DNA from: Tubiluchus corallicola
Taxonomy: Eukaryota > Priapulida > Priapulimorpha > Priapulimorphida > Tubiluchidae
DNA length: 64,000 bases
Reading direction: 5' to 3'
Assembly: GCA_030141605.1 (NCBI GenBank)
Contig: JAQGDQ010000448.1
Coordinates: 1-64,000, forward strand
Shown: piece by piece, positions 1 to 12,100 of the stretch
Numbering within the stretch: position 1 is the stretch's first letter
Layout: every line of letters begins with the position of its first letter
Notes under the pieces: model-generated
Told to the model about the DNA's origin: nothing
The model's input: only the letters and a program-made list of their open reading frames with translations
Databases searched by the model: none
Program-made: the position numbers and the translations under genes

Positions 1-78
1 AATGATATTATAATTAATAGTTATATTAATATTATTAATAATATAATAATTATAATATAATAATTTTATAATAAAGTG

Positions 79-338
79 CTACCGAATCGCCTCTGTTGCC
101 GAAGCTAAACCAGATTTTTTTCAAGTTTCTGCTGAATTGGGTCGGAACTAAAGTAATTTAGAACTTCAGCAAATTGAATCGGATCAAAGCTCAGATTCGG
201 ATTTGGTTTCGAAGCTCTGGTTCTATCAAAGATTCGTGACATCCCGAAAAGAAATATTTCCTTAAACCCAAATTCGCTCTGTTCTGGTCCCCGTATGGGT
301 CTAAAATATGAAGCAGTTTTAAACATCCACAGTATCAA
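79..338 (-). repeat. Dispersed CCGAATCC-type repeat, left copy
   Basis: Mirror of 58101-58360; the outermost recognisable element of the left arm. Bases 1-78 are almost pure A/T. Confidence 0.5.
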
Positions 339-360
339 TCTCTTTGATGATATTAGAAGC

Positions 361-3149
361 TTTGTATTAAATCAGCACGTGCCATCAGTGTATATGAATA
401 TTTATATACTGTTTTCTATAGAAGTCAGTGCAATGCTTTCTATGAACGTTTAACGACGATTCACTTAACGTCGCGTTTTCCTAGAACGCACTTAAATATC
501 TAGATTCTAGGTATAAATGACTTCATACATCAATATTATTATATAATATATTTATAGAATTATAATATTAGTTCAATTTCAACTGTTCAAATGCATAAAC
601 AATACACATCTACTTACTACAAGTATGCCTTACAGCTGTTTACAAGACCTTGAATAACGGCAGCTAGTTAATTTATTTTATTAATGGTTTAATAATTTCG
701 TCAAATATTCGGGGAGTCAAAAATAGTGACTTCTCAATATTAACTAAATTAACTCCGAACAAGCATGCACGCCGACAACACAAATTCGCGAAAAATCTCT
801 CCTCGTTCACGCACCGAAGTGGTTGCGTCCTCTGTTGGTAACGCAAGAAACAAACAATAGAAAAAATAGTTCCCTTAATATCTATGTCATAGATATTATA
901 GAAATGTGCCAAATTAGTAAATTCTTTTGGTAAATTCTCCCATAAATATCACACACAGACTAGGACGGAGAATGGCCATCTGGCATGGATCTACGATTTT
1001 AAGGACCTATTTTATTTGTTGGCAACATTCCGCCCTTTTCGTTATTTCTTTCACTCTGTTATGCTACTTGAAGTACGTCATATGCACTAATTACATTGTA
1101 CATTGATGTATGTTCATTATTAAGCAGGATAAGTACTGTTAAATAGGCTGTTAGCTGCATAAATTTTCTTGAGGCTGGTCAATAAGTGGGTCGACCCATC
1201 ATCAATGCTCACTCTGAGTCATTTCATTTGCTGACTCTGATTCTGACGTTTTACAGAAAGGTCTATTTTTACTATCTAACCAGAGCCTTTATTCGATTCT
1301 GCACGACCCTAGTTATTTATACACAGAAATATTTGTTAGAAGCTGCGTTTAATCACCTCATTTGCATCTATAATGCCTAACAACACTTTAGAACACAAAA
1401 ATAGTAATACAAAAAGAGGAAGAATTAACGCGTGGGCACAAGTAATGGAGGCAATAGAAGGTACACTACAGATGTGAAGAATAACTTTTAGGCGATGTGT
1501 TTGAATTTTGAATTTTATTATAATCAATCTATGAAAAGTTATGTGATGACAGCAATATTTCAGTAAGTTGGTCTTTGGGTTTTAGCAAGGAAAATTAATT
1601 TCATGAATATGAAAACAGTAAGCATGCTTGCAATAAATAAAATAAAGATCCAATAAAATATTTGATCCATGAATAAAGCATTTATCATTTTGTTTCTGAA
1701 ATATAAGTGAATGTTTTTACTTTGTGTGGCATGTGTCCTATACATAGAAGGCATGTTTTTGTCGTGCTTTACTGAGTTCCATTTGGGTCGTTAATCGTAT
1801 TTATGATGATAATGATTATAATGGATGCACGTGAGTAATTTCCAGCCCTAAATGACCGTTATGTTTTTCATAATTATGACGAATCACGAATTGCAAGATA
1901 CTTTAGTCCTATTTGGAAACATGCGTTAACTAATTTTATGTTTTCGTTTACTCATTCCTATGTGTTTTTCGTGTGATCTCTGAAGTTTTTTTTATCACAG
2001 GTACTCTTTAATTCATAAATAGCAAAATTACCATAATCCGTATTTTTCTTTTAAAAATAAGTGCAATTTATGATACATAACATGTAAATATGTGACTGTT
2101 TTCTTCCAATTCTCTAACCAAGGAAATATAAAAAATAACTATTTCATATGCACTTAAGGAAGTAGTTAAAAAAGAAAAGTCCTTGGTACTAAACTTTACA
2201 AAAGCAAAAAGAAATAATAATTTACATTGCTTGGATACTATCTCCACCATATATATATATATATATACATATATTATATATATATAAGTACTTTTTCCTT
2301 TTTCTATTAATTATGTACAAAAATAATTGAATTTTCTATTTACTAAACGTAGGCAACTGAATAAATCAGTTATGATACGTAAGGTTTAGTCAACTATTTT
2401 TTATCTTGATGATGCATTATGTATAGCCAATTCTGTGCTTTACTATCGTTTATGCCTGCATATGTACTATAAATTTTAATTGGCATAGCACTTTTTGTTG
2501 TACTAGTGTTTGCAGTTTTAACTATTTACAATACAATTTTGTTACCTCCATTTTTTCTGTTATTCCTAATGCCTAATAAGAGATTGTTTTAATATGCATG
2601 TGAATTTACATAATATCCCCTACCCAACAATTTTAATTTATAAAGTTAGGATGGCCGGTTTAAAAAATCTTCAGTTTGTTCGCCTCTCCTTCTTTGAGTT
2701 TATATTCAATATTCATAGCAGGGGAAAACAAATCCAAATCTGAATTGAAATCTAATTATCAATTAATCTATTATCTTTGGTTGTCAAATGCAGAGTGCGC
2801 AGACCGACACTAACCATTGCGTCTTTCTTTTCCCGTGCGTTCTAATACATATATCCGCCGGACTCAATCAGTCCTGCCTTGGCCGCCATTTACTAACTAA
2901 TGGTGTAATCTTGAGCAATCAAATTCTTTCAATTGTTATATTTGTGAAAGTGTTACTGTTTCAGGAAGTTGATCATAACAAAATTTGAAAATTCCGTGCC
3001 TAGAAAAACCAGACATCTGCAGGTGGCATTCCGCTCAGGTATTATTACTTTATTAATATTTTACAGGATGGAGAATGTCAGTACTGGCATTAGAAACATG
3101 AAATTTTACCGTAATCACACCATACTGCCACTCATAAAACATGAGAGTG
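361..3149. other. Intergenic, left arm
   Basis: AT-rich, with no supported gene. The interval 2780-2890 is locally GC- and CpG-richer (GTGCGCAGACCG, TCCGCCGGACTC, GGCCGCCATTT) and could be a promoter or 5' exon region for ODC, but no clear core element was seen. Mirror at about 55290-58078. Confidence 0.5.
2250..2287. repeat. TA-rich microsatellite, left copy
   Basis: Interrupted (TA)n; the mirror is at 56152-56189. Confidence 0.85.
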
Positions 3150-3360
3150 ATGGAGGTTAATCCGGCCAGCTCAGTGTAACCCCATATTTCGAATCTAGAT
3201 GTCTGATATCTGTCCAGGTAGTTCTTGAAGTTATTCACTGAAGAAGCTTTAGCAGTAAATTCCACTCTCTGACTACTTTCTGTGAAAAAATATTTTCTAC
3301 AGTCCAATCTGGCTTTACTTTCATGATTTAGAGTGATCTCTTGGTAATGTTGATATTGGT
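3150..3360 (-). pseudogene. LINE reverse-transcriptase tail, second remnant, left copy
   Basis: On the minus strand the reading HESKARLDCRKYFFTE, then RVEF and ASSVNNFKNYLDRYQ, is the end of a LINE RT. The usual W-N-LP core is lost. It lies 320 bp from, and opposite to, the remnant at 3680. Confidence 0.62.
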
Positions 3361-3679
3361 AAATGCTTACTTTATCGGGTTAGTAAACCTGTAAGAGTTT
3401 GGGGTCGTAACTAGTGAAACTACAGGTAGAGATGTGAGTAGTGGTTGCTCTTGGGGTAGTGATTAGTGAAGGAGTGGAATAGTTTGCCTGGCAATATACC
3501 ATTGAATGGTTTAGTGACTAGCCAACAGTTGCCATTGAGGGTGTCACTCTAATTGCGCTTTATTAACATTTTATCAGTCTATGTGTCACTATAACCTTAG
3601 CAGTTATTGAAGTTGATATGTGGGAACACAAAGGAAAGCAATCAAATTATTTCTAATCTAAGCATGAGAGGGAAAGATT

Positions 3680-3997
3680 ACCCACAACTTCTCAAGGAGT
3701 TGGGACTAGTCACATAGAAATACAGGTGAAACAGGCATGATATAATACAGAGCACTTCATGGGAGAGACGCGGTGCACTTGGACAGGCACATATGAATAT
3801 AGGGTACACTGAGGACAATGGGGCATTTGTTAAAATTGCATAAGACAAAATTGCAAGTAGGATAGAGCAAGAGGCGTAACATATTTTGCCAAAGAATGAT
3901 AAATGCTTGGAACAATCTACCTTCAAGTGTATATAAGTCTACCACTATAACACAATTTAAGACTCGTTTGGACAACCATTGGCAAAATGAGCCTTAA
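3680..3997 (+). pseudogene. Non-LTR retrotransposon (LINE) reverse-transcriptase tail, left copy
   Basis: Decayed C-terminal end of a LINE ORF2. The piece KDYPQLLKELGL is followed by stops and frame changes, then by an open stretch from 3896 reading MINAWNNLPSSV and TTITQFKTRLDNHWQNEP, with a stop at 3995-3997. The W-N-x-LP-x-x-V followed by F-K-x-x-LD signature is typical of the end of CR1/jockey-like reverse transcriptases. No upstream RT domain is seen, so it is a 5'-truncated copy. Confidence 0.7.
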
Positions 3998-3999
3998 AA

Positions 4000-5394
4000 A
4001 ATTATTAATCCCATTTGGCCTTCGTGGGAACAATAGAGTGTAGCAATGATGTAAAATTCTGCCTCTTGATATGCTGATAGTGCCTTTTTCAAGTTTATTT
4101 ACTATTTATAGCGTTTTTGGAAAAGTAGTACTAGAAGGCATAAATACCATATTTGCTAAATCCCTATCGACTGATTATGATTTATGGATTATGAGCATTT
4201 TATAAAAAAAAACGTGGCTTAAAACCTGAATCATGGCGGTATTACACTAACATGGAAAGTGATTATAAAATTTTATGCCAAACATTATAAAAATGCAAGT
4301 GTGGCACAGTCATTGAATTAACTGCCACACTTTTACAGAGAGAAATTGTCAGTCTGCAAATACTTCCAAATTGTGTCACTCAATGGGTGTTTTTGCCATA
4401 AAATTGAATGCAGTTTTTGTATTGTATTACGTGGCACCCACTGTTTGCCATACAGCAGACCATAGCATTTGTATTAGAACATGGCACCCATTCTTTGCTT
4501 CGCTTTTTGGTCAAGTTTAGCAATCTCTCTTTCTGCCCCATGCAAGGCATTTAAAGCTACAGGCGCAGCAAAAAATGTTAGGTCATAATAGCAGGGATGT
4601 TACTGAAAATGAAATTACAAATCGGAACCGAAATTTATGAAACACACAACCAATAACGGAATCGAACTGAAATCATTTTTGCAAAACCAACTACTATCAA
4701 ATCTGAAAATTAATTTTGAAATAAATAAAATACTTTGTGTTTGCTTATTTGCTTATATTTGCTCTAGTACAACCTCGATGAGGTAGCTAGGCAAAAAGTC
4801 CTAATCAAAAAAAGTACAACAATGTTTATTGTTAAAGATCATAAAACTTCAAGAACATTGACACATTTCATTTTGTTATTGTGATTTTGGCTGTATTTCA
4901 TAAATTACAAAATTAGACTTGGTTTTATTCAAGTTACACTTCGATATTTCTGTTGATTGTGCCTGGAGACCTTAAAGCTTCACAGTTGCCAACACTGGAG
5001 ATTACCCTAAAAAGTTACAAAATGCTACAAAAGTTAAATAAACGACATTTACGCTTTATTTGAACTATTTTCGCAAAAAATTTTAGTGATTTTTAACGTC
5101 TAGGAGAAAAAATAAGCATTCGTCTGCGAAACTTGATACTTTTTGACGAAAGCGTAACTACACTGAAAGTGAAATCGTCAAACCGTTTCGGTAACATGTG
5201 AAAAAGATTGCTTTTGAATTTGCCTCGCTTATAGGAATACCAACTTTGCAGGTTATACATTTCTCTGGTAGTTTTTGCCTTGGATATTTGTGAAATCTAA
5301 TCACTGCCTAAAAGTATGTAATTGCCAGTGAACCAGTGCGGGCTGAATTAATATGTTCCTTTTGTACATGCTAAATTTTTTGTGCTTCTTTGCA
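4000..5394. other. Intergenic, left arm, repeat-derived
   Basis: Holds a 10-bp stem (AAGTGTGGCA / TGCCACACTT, about 4298-4334), a partial tandem duplication around 4420-4500 (TGGCACCCACTGTTTGCC against TGGCACCCATTCTTTGCT) and the diverged repeat at 4585-4720. No gene. Mirror at about 53045-54439. Confidence 0.45.
4585..4720 (+). repeat. Diverged CCGAATCC-type repeat, left arm
   Basis: Starts GCAGGGATGTTACTGAAAAT and contains AATCGGAACCGAAATT and GGAATCGAACTGAAATC. Mirror at about 53719-53854. The distal end was not recognised. Confidence 0.35.
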
Positions 5395-5517
5395 GGGGGG
5401 CGTTTTCTACAGTACAGACCCTGAGGGAGGCTGCCGAGCGGTAACGCTTGACTACAACGCCTTGAGGATCAGGGAGCCTAGCTGATATTTGCTCAAGCAG
5501 CAGGCATTTTATTACAG
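5395..5517 (+). other. Candidate exon upstream of ODC, left copy
   Basis: Preceded by a strong acceptor (TGCTTCTTTGCAG) and followed by a weak donor (CAG|GTTTGC). The local GC content is well above the surroundings. Read in phase 0 it gives GGVFYSTDPEGGCRAVTLDY and then NALRIREPS and a stop, which looks protein-like. The simplest view is an ODC 5' non-coding exon joined to 6107-6263. The alternative is the terminal coding exon of an unrecognised small gene; the GG-x2-F/Y-ST-x-P-x-GG-x-R pattern only faintly recalls 4E-BP. Confidence 0.4.
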
Positions 5518-6106
5518 GTTTGCATTACTTACTTCTATATGTGTGGTGTATTGTTTATACCTTTGTAATTATTGTAGCTGTAAATTGTATGTACCTTTTT
5601 GTGCACTTTGTTTGTAGCTTTATAAAACTAATAGCAAACAACATAACATATGCTAGTTTAGCAGCAGTAGCTTAGTTCATCAGTTGTCATAGTTTACCAT
5701 GAAATTTATCATTTCATAGAATAATAAGTGTCTGCATGTGAGTAACCATTTGTGAGGAAATCTGCAGGTAAAACAGATCGGTTGCAAATACAACTTTGCA
5801 AATGAACCTTTCCATTTGAAGGTGATTTTCGTTCACATTGACTTAGCCAAACCGTAACTGAAGAAACTTGGAACTGTGAATGATGTACCAGCATTCCCAT
5901 GAGACTGAGTGCTCTATGAACTGCTTTATTAAGATTTGCAAAATTTAGCACATGAAAATTTAGCACAAGAGCATTTAGCAAAAGTAATTTTTAAAACTAA
6001 ACTATTTTTAATCTAAAATTTCAGAATTTGTAGTAGCATTGTAATTAAACTTATTGTTAATTTGATCAGGTATTACTCTACTTATGGTTGCAAAACTTTT
6101 TTTCAG

Positions 6107-6167
6107 GTTATTAGGGATCACTTAGCAAATCTATTACACTACATAGGCATTTCCTTCACCTTGTAAA
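6107..6167 (+). other. ODC 5' UTR part of first coding exon, left copy
   Basis: Begins after CTTTTTTTCAG (6106) and runs to the ATG at 6168 without another ATG. The acceptor shows that ODC has at least one upstream non-coding exon. Confidence 0.55.
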
Positions 6168-9100
6168 ATGAAGAACATTACTTTGGACAACATTTCCATT
6201 GCCTCGCTAAACAAACCTATTGATAGTGTAATTACTGAGCATATCGCTCATAACCACGGCAATGTAAGTTTGCGTAACATTTATAATAATACATATGGCC
6301 ATTACAATCTTCTTGCTGTTACACATTTTTGTGTTTAACACTTTGTGCAATGGTATATATAATTGGGTTATATAGTAACCATTATATTATAAATGGTATA
6401 CATAATGGGCTTTATTTTTTGGATAAATACTCTTGATATTGTAGCAATCTGCCAATTAAAGCAAAAATTTACACATTCAACATAAAATAATTTTTGTGTT
6501 GAATGTATAAATTTTTGCTTTAATTGGCAGATTTGAAAGTATTTTAAACTACAAGCTACTTTTTACTGTAATAAATGGCAACTTATAGATGGTTTCATAT
6601 ACCAAAATATGTTTAGGACACATTTGCATTACCTGAATGTTTTGTTTTTGTGATTATCTAGGAGGATCCGTTTTATGTGGTTGATATTAGTGACATCATC
6701 AGAAAATGTAAACAGTGGGAGGAGAAGATGCCCCGTGTTGACCCATATTATGGTAATTATTTCTAATTCATTTTGTCTGATCATAGATATTTTTTGAAGA
6801 TTGGCTAAATCTGTGTCTCATTGTTTAATCATCATGAAGTATGCCAGTATGACTTGATTAATATTAATATTAAAAGCCTAAGGAATTAAACACATATTCT
6901 GATATAAAGTTCTTATTCATAGTCCAGTCGACATTTTTGACAAGAATTTGTAAAGCTATTGCTTTAACACCGGGCCTCGAATTCATGCATTTTTATTAGA
7001 TTTTCAGTTTTGAACCTATTTTGGCTTTTAATGTTAATATCATAATTGTCCAGGCAGTTCCGGTTAATTTTTTATTATTAAATGTCACCGTGTTTTAAAA
7101 TCTAACAAAGTATGTTTTAGTACTAATAGTTTTAGTTTTGCAAAGCCTCCAATACATGCAAAAATACAACTTAACTGAAACCATTTTATTCTAGCTGTGA
7201 AATGTAATGACGGAGCTGGGGTTCTTCGCATTCTTGCCAACATGGGGGTGGGATTTGATTGTGCCAGTCGTTCAGAGATTGCCACCGTTTTAGACCTTGG
7301 TGTCCCTCCAGAGAGAATAATTTTTGCAAATCCCTGCAAAATGGCATCACACATCAAGTTTGCAAGGCTGAACAACATCCGCCGAATGACATTTGACAAT
7401 GAGCTCGAGCTGCATAAAATTAAGCGATTATATCCGGAATCAGAGTAAGCTGTGATTTCTATATTTGCCTATACTTTTTCTGAGTTGTAAACTGCGAATA
7501 TAACTGCATCTATAGGCTGTGCGGAAGAACTGAGTTTCTGTTGTGCAGTGCAGTGCAGTTTAGTGTATTAGCCTCTGACATTGTTCTTAGTGGAATTCAT
7601 GTGTGTTCTTGAAAACATTGTGACTTGCATAGTGTGTGATTTTGTTTATTTGTTTCATGATTAACTAATCCCTTTTAGATATGTCAGTCCTAATGTAGGG
7701 TGTAATTACTAATACCATGTCATTGAATGCAAAAATTAGCCCTTTAAAGTACTGTAGTCTGTTTACATTTTCGATTTTACACTAATCAGTAATGTGTTCT
7801 TAGTCGTGAATTTCATACAAAACTTGGCATGGCCTCTTGAATGTCAGTTATATAATACAAAATTTGCAGTTCACGTGGGAGACAGCAGTTTCATATCACA
7901 CTCTAAATTGTTTTATACAGGCTTGTTATTCGCATTGCCACAGATGACAGCAAGGCACAATGTCAGCTGAGCATGAAATTTGGCATACCATGGGAAAAAG
8001 CTTATCATTTGCTTCGCGTGGCTAAAGACCTCGAGTTAAACGTGATTGGTGTAAGGTATGTCATTGTTTTGTTGTAATTAATTATTCATCGTAACTAATT
8101 CATATACATGGTGAAGACTAATATTAAAAGTATAGGATGATTCAAATATACTTTCATAAATATGTCAGAAATGGCACTTCGTGTATTCTGGTTCTCTTTT
8201 TTATTCTTACTTTTCTAACCTCAACCTCCTGATTTGTCAGTTTTAACTTTTATTTTAGAAAGATAATTAATAATTAATGAATAAATAATTTAGATATTGT
8301 ATTGGTAATTCTTTATAGAAATTTATAAGCCAATATTGGGGAACTGTGTAACTTTTTTAATCCTTTTTTGCGTAAGTTTTAGTATAAACAGTCTTATTCT
8401 TATTTTCCATTAGCTTTCATGTTGGCAGTGGATGTTATGATCCCTCTGCTTGGAGTGCTGCTATTGCTAATGCCAAGAAAGTGTTTGGGTTTGGCAAAGA
8501 AGTTGGATATAATTTTGATTTCTTAGACATTGGTGGTGGGTATCCTGGACATGACAAAGCGCGTATCAGCTTTGACGAGGTATAGAATTAGTTATTTGCT
8601 TTAATTCACTACAAATTATTTATATCAACAATAGCCCGTTAAACTTTAAGTTTGGCAAAAAAATGTCGTGAATAATAAATAAACAGTACTGTTTAAAAGC
8701 TTACAGTGACAGTGGAAAACATTATTGCACTGCAACAGCTTACTATTTGCAAATTGAATGTATCGAGTGCAAAAGTTAGATACATATGTTTTACATTACT
8801 TTTAATCACTTTTGTAACACTGCTCCACGCAATAAAATGTTTATTTTTGTAATAAAAACTAATTCTGGATAGACTTCCTGTAATAAGGATATGATTACCT
8901 GAACCTTTTTAATTCTGATAATATTATTGACTAACTAGAGAGCATTGCTACCAGTTCTCAGCTATTTACAAGGCGCTGTATTAATTATCCGGCTCGACTA
9001 CTTTGATTAGATATGCGGGTTTAAACATACAGTCTTGCAGAAATGTAGATGAATTATAGATATAATCATTTTTAGTAGTCTGCCTCCAACTATTTACAAC

Positions 9101-12100
9101 TGCAAATGTTTCCAAGGACTGTATCCTTTCCGTGTTAAAAGAAACCATACTATGTAGGAATTCTAATCTACCTGACTTATATTAATTATTGTCAACGACA
9201 CTAAGTATTGCTGCAAAATGTGTTATCTGCCTTGGACTCACCACCATGCGCATCACTCAGATATCTTTTAGTCATAGCGCAGTCATTCTCCGAAAATTCT
9301 CCAGGTGCCACAGTGTGTTGACAGCAGTTGTAGTTCGGTTTCATCTCTGTGACACTATTTTCATTGCAGTAGCAAACAGTGTTTAATAAAAAAAATTCTG
9401 TGTTAAACTGTTTTTGCATTTTCACTGTAAGTGAACCGTGACAAACAGTGGGGTCTAGAAACTGCCATGGTGTGTGAGATTTTGCTCCATTATTTCTGTT
9501 ATTCTAACAGGAATAACAATTTAGTGATTAAATGAAATAACAGTAAATTTTATTTAACAGCATTGTGCAAGCTAATAGTTCAGTATCAACCTATTAACAA
9601 GGATTAGAAAGTAAAATGTAGTGACAACAACATTTTTTTATTTTGTTACTTGAGGTTTGTGATGAAGTAAACTTGTCACTGGCAAAACATTTTCCTGCTG
9701 GCAGTGGAGTACGTGTGATTGCTGAACCAGGACGCTACTTTGTGGCATCTGCATTTACTTTAGCTGTTAACATCATTGCAAAAAAAGTTGGAGAAACCTC
9801 TGATTCGACAGGTTTGTTAGAGTTTTTTTAGTACTCCAATGTTGGTAAATGCAATATACGGTAATTCTTGGCCTAAAAATTCTTCATTCAGTGACAACCT
9901 GTTTCTGTCACTTTTTCTCTCAGAAAAAATGAAACATAACAGCAAATGTTATGTGTGATGGCAAATTTGTTTGTTGTGCTGGCACTAGGGGTGGGACAAA
10001 GCTTAAATTTCCAAAACCGAATCAAATCCGAATCACATTTTTTAAGTTTCCGAAACCGAACTGAAGTCAAGTGTTTAATTCACTCTTAATTTTCAATACC
10101 TGACGAATCTGAATCTTGCAACTTAATTCCAATTAGGTTTTCCATCTTAGGATCTGTGTGCAGTTAGTTGCAATGGATGTTTCAATGAAACATTTATAAA
10201 ACAGTCTTGTATAATGTCATTGCTAAACACAATAAAGTTCTCTTGTTCAGATCTTGTTTTTGCCTTATGTTTAGTTTGTTTTGATCTTTATTCATTGCAA
10301 TTTAGAAAATAATGCTATTACTGGGCAAAATGTGAGTGGTACTATGTAAAAAGAATTCAGATAAATTTTGGCACACTTCATGACTGCATTTTCTTCTTTG
10401 TAACTAAATTAATAACATTCAGAAAGTAAAATTAAATTTAAGCTAAAATATTGTTTGTGTTCAGCAGCACAATAACCGAAATGTTGTGCGTAAGTTGGGA
10501 CACCATTGAAAAAAATTAGCATCGGTCGGACCGCAGACGAATAATTTATGCGGTACATAACTTTTTACGGAACTTCACGTTTTGATAAGAAGAGAAATTT
10601 AAAATAAGTGATTAAAATAAGCCGATCTGTTCCTTAACTGGGTAAACATGAATTATGGAGGCTGCTTCACATTTTTTTGCGTAATCTAAGCTCCGGTTCG
10701 GATCCTGTTGCGAAACTCTGGAGTAGCAAAGCTTCCTATCATGCCTAGTTGGCACTTCGCTCCCTGTAAAGAAGATGCTACTTTGGCCCTGTGTGAGTTA
10801 GTATTAGCTTAAGCTACTTACCAAGCTATTCATTATTACATTTTGGATAACCAAAATTATTTTATTGCATTAATAACGAGCTTGCAGTTTGCAAGGCAGT
10901 AAGTTCCTGCAACTACAAAAGCTTTTGTTTACCAAGAATAATGTTATTACTAAAGTGAAAGCTGTCTTTTTGCAAGTTAGGAATTCAGACATTGCTAAGT
11001 CATTTGGAAATTGATTGCAGGAAATGGTATTACCAACATGTACTACGTAAATGATGGTGTGTATGGGTCATTCAATTGCTTGCTTTATGATCATGCGGAA
11101 ATTTATCCTTATCATCTTTTGGTATGTATATCTGTTGAACTTTCGCAATTTTACTGAAAGCCAATTTGTTTAAAAATTAGAGTTAGAGTTATGAGCTAAC
11201 AGCTCATAAAATGTGTTTGTTGAAGCTCTATTTGTGTTAAAGTGAAAGTAGAAACTTTAAACTATAAGTTAAACATTTAATTGTAATTGAAATCAAAGTC
11301 AAAAATGCTATTTAATAACAGTGTGCCACTTGTGATGACACAATTGAACTCTCTCACTGATTACATTGAGGAATTCGAAATTGTCTGAAGTGCCTCTTAA
11401 TGAGTTGCTAAAATGAGTCTTTCTTACCGTGGAGTGCACAGTATCATCCTCCATGCAAAATTTCGTAAATGATTTCTGGTTTGTCTCGACTTGGAGCTTG
11501 AAACTTGACCAGTTGTGGAACCTATACGGGAGTCATAATTGTGTCTACATACAGTTTGCTTGCTCTAAAAAATATGGCTTGCTTTTTCAGTCTAGAGTTT
11601 TACTAAATCAACTGTGTGCAAATATTTGTCTTTTTGTGAGAATGTAGTACAATTTTGGTAAGCTTTCTAATTGATAAATAGTGCTTACTCTTTGTGTTTT
11701 TCTTGTAACTTTATTTTGATGAATAATCTTTTGTTTTGTAATCCCCTATGAAGCCCTGGATAGGGCAAAATGTGTATGTTGTTAATAAAAATACTTAGTG
11801 AGACTGCACATGTACTTAGTAATGTTGCTTATGTTGCTTCGCATTAAATTTAATAATTACAATATATTTTATTGAACGAATAAGTGAACAAATGAAAGTG
11901 TGCTTCATGTACATTTTACAAAAATCTACTGTTGCCGAAGAGAATATTTTTTGTGGGATAAGAAAATGTAGTAAATATTTTTAGGGCCATGGCAAACCTT
12001 TGTACAGCAGCAGCGTATGGGGACCAACTTGTGATGGCTTGGACCGCATTCTGGAACACGTTAACCTGCCTCAGCTTCCTGTGGGTGGTTGGCTGCTGTT

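Noticed and set aside
7085-7399. 104-codon minus-strand frame over ODC exon 3 (mirror 51040-51354)
   Set aside because: Antisense shadow of a conserved exon.
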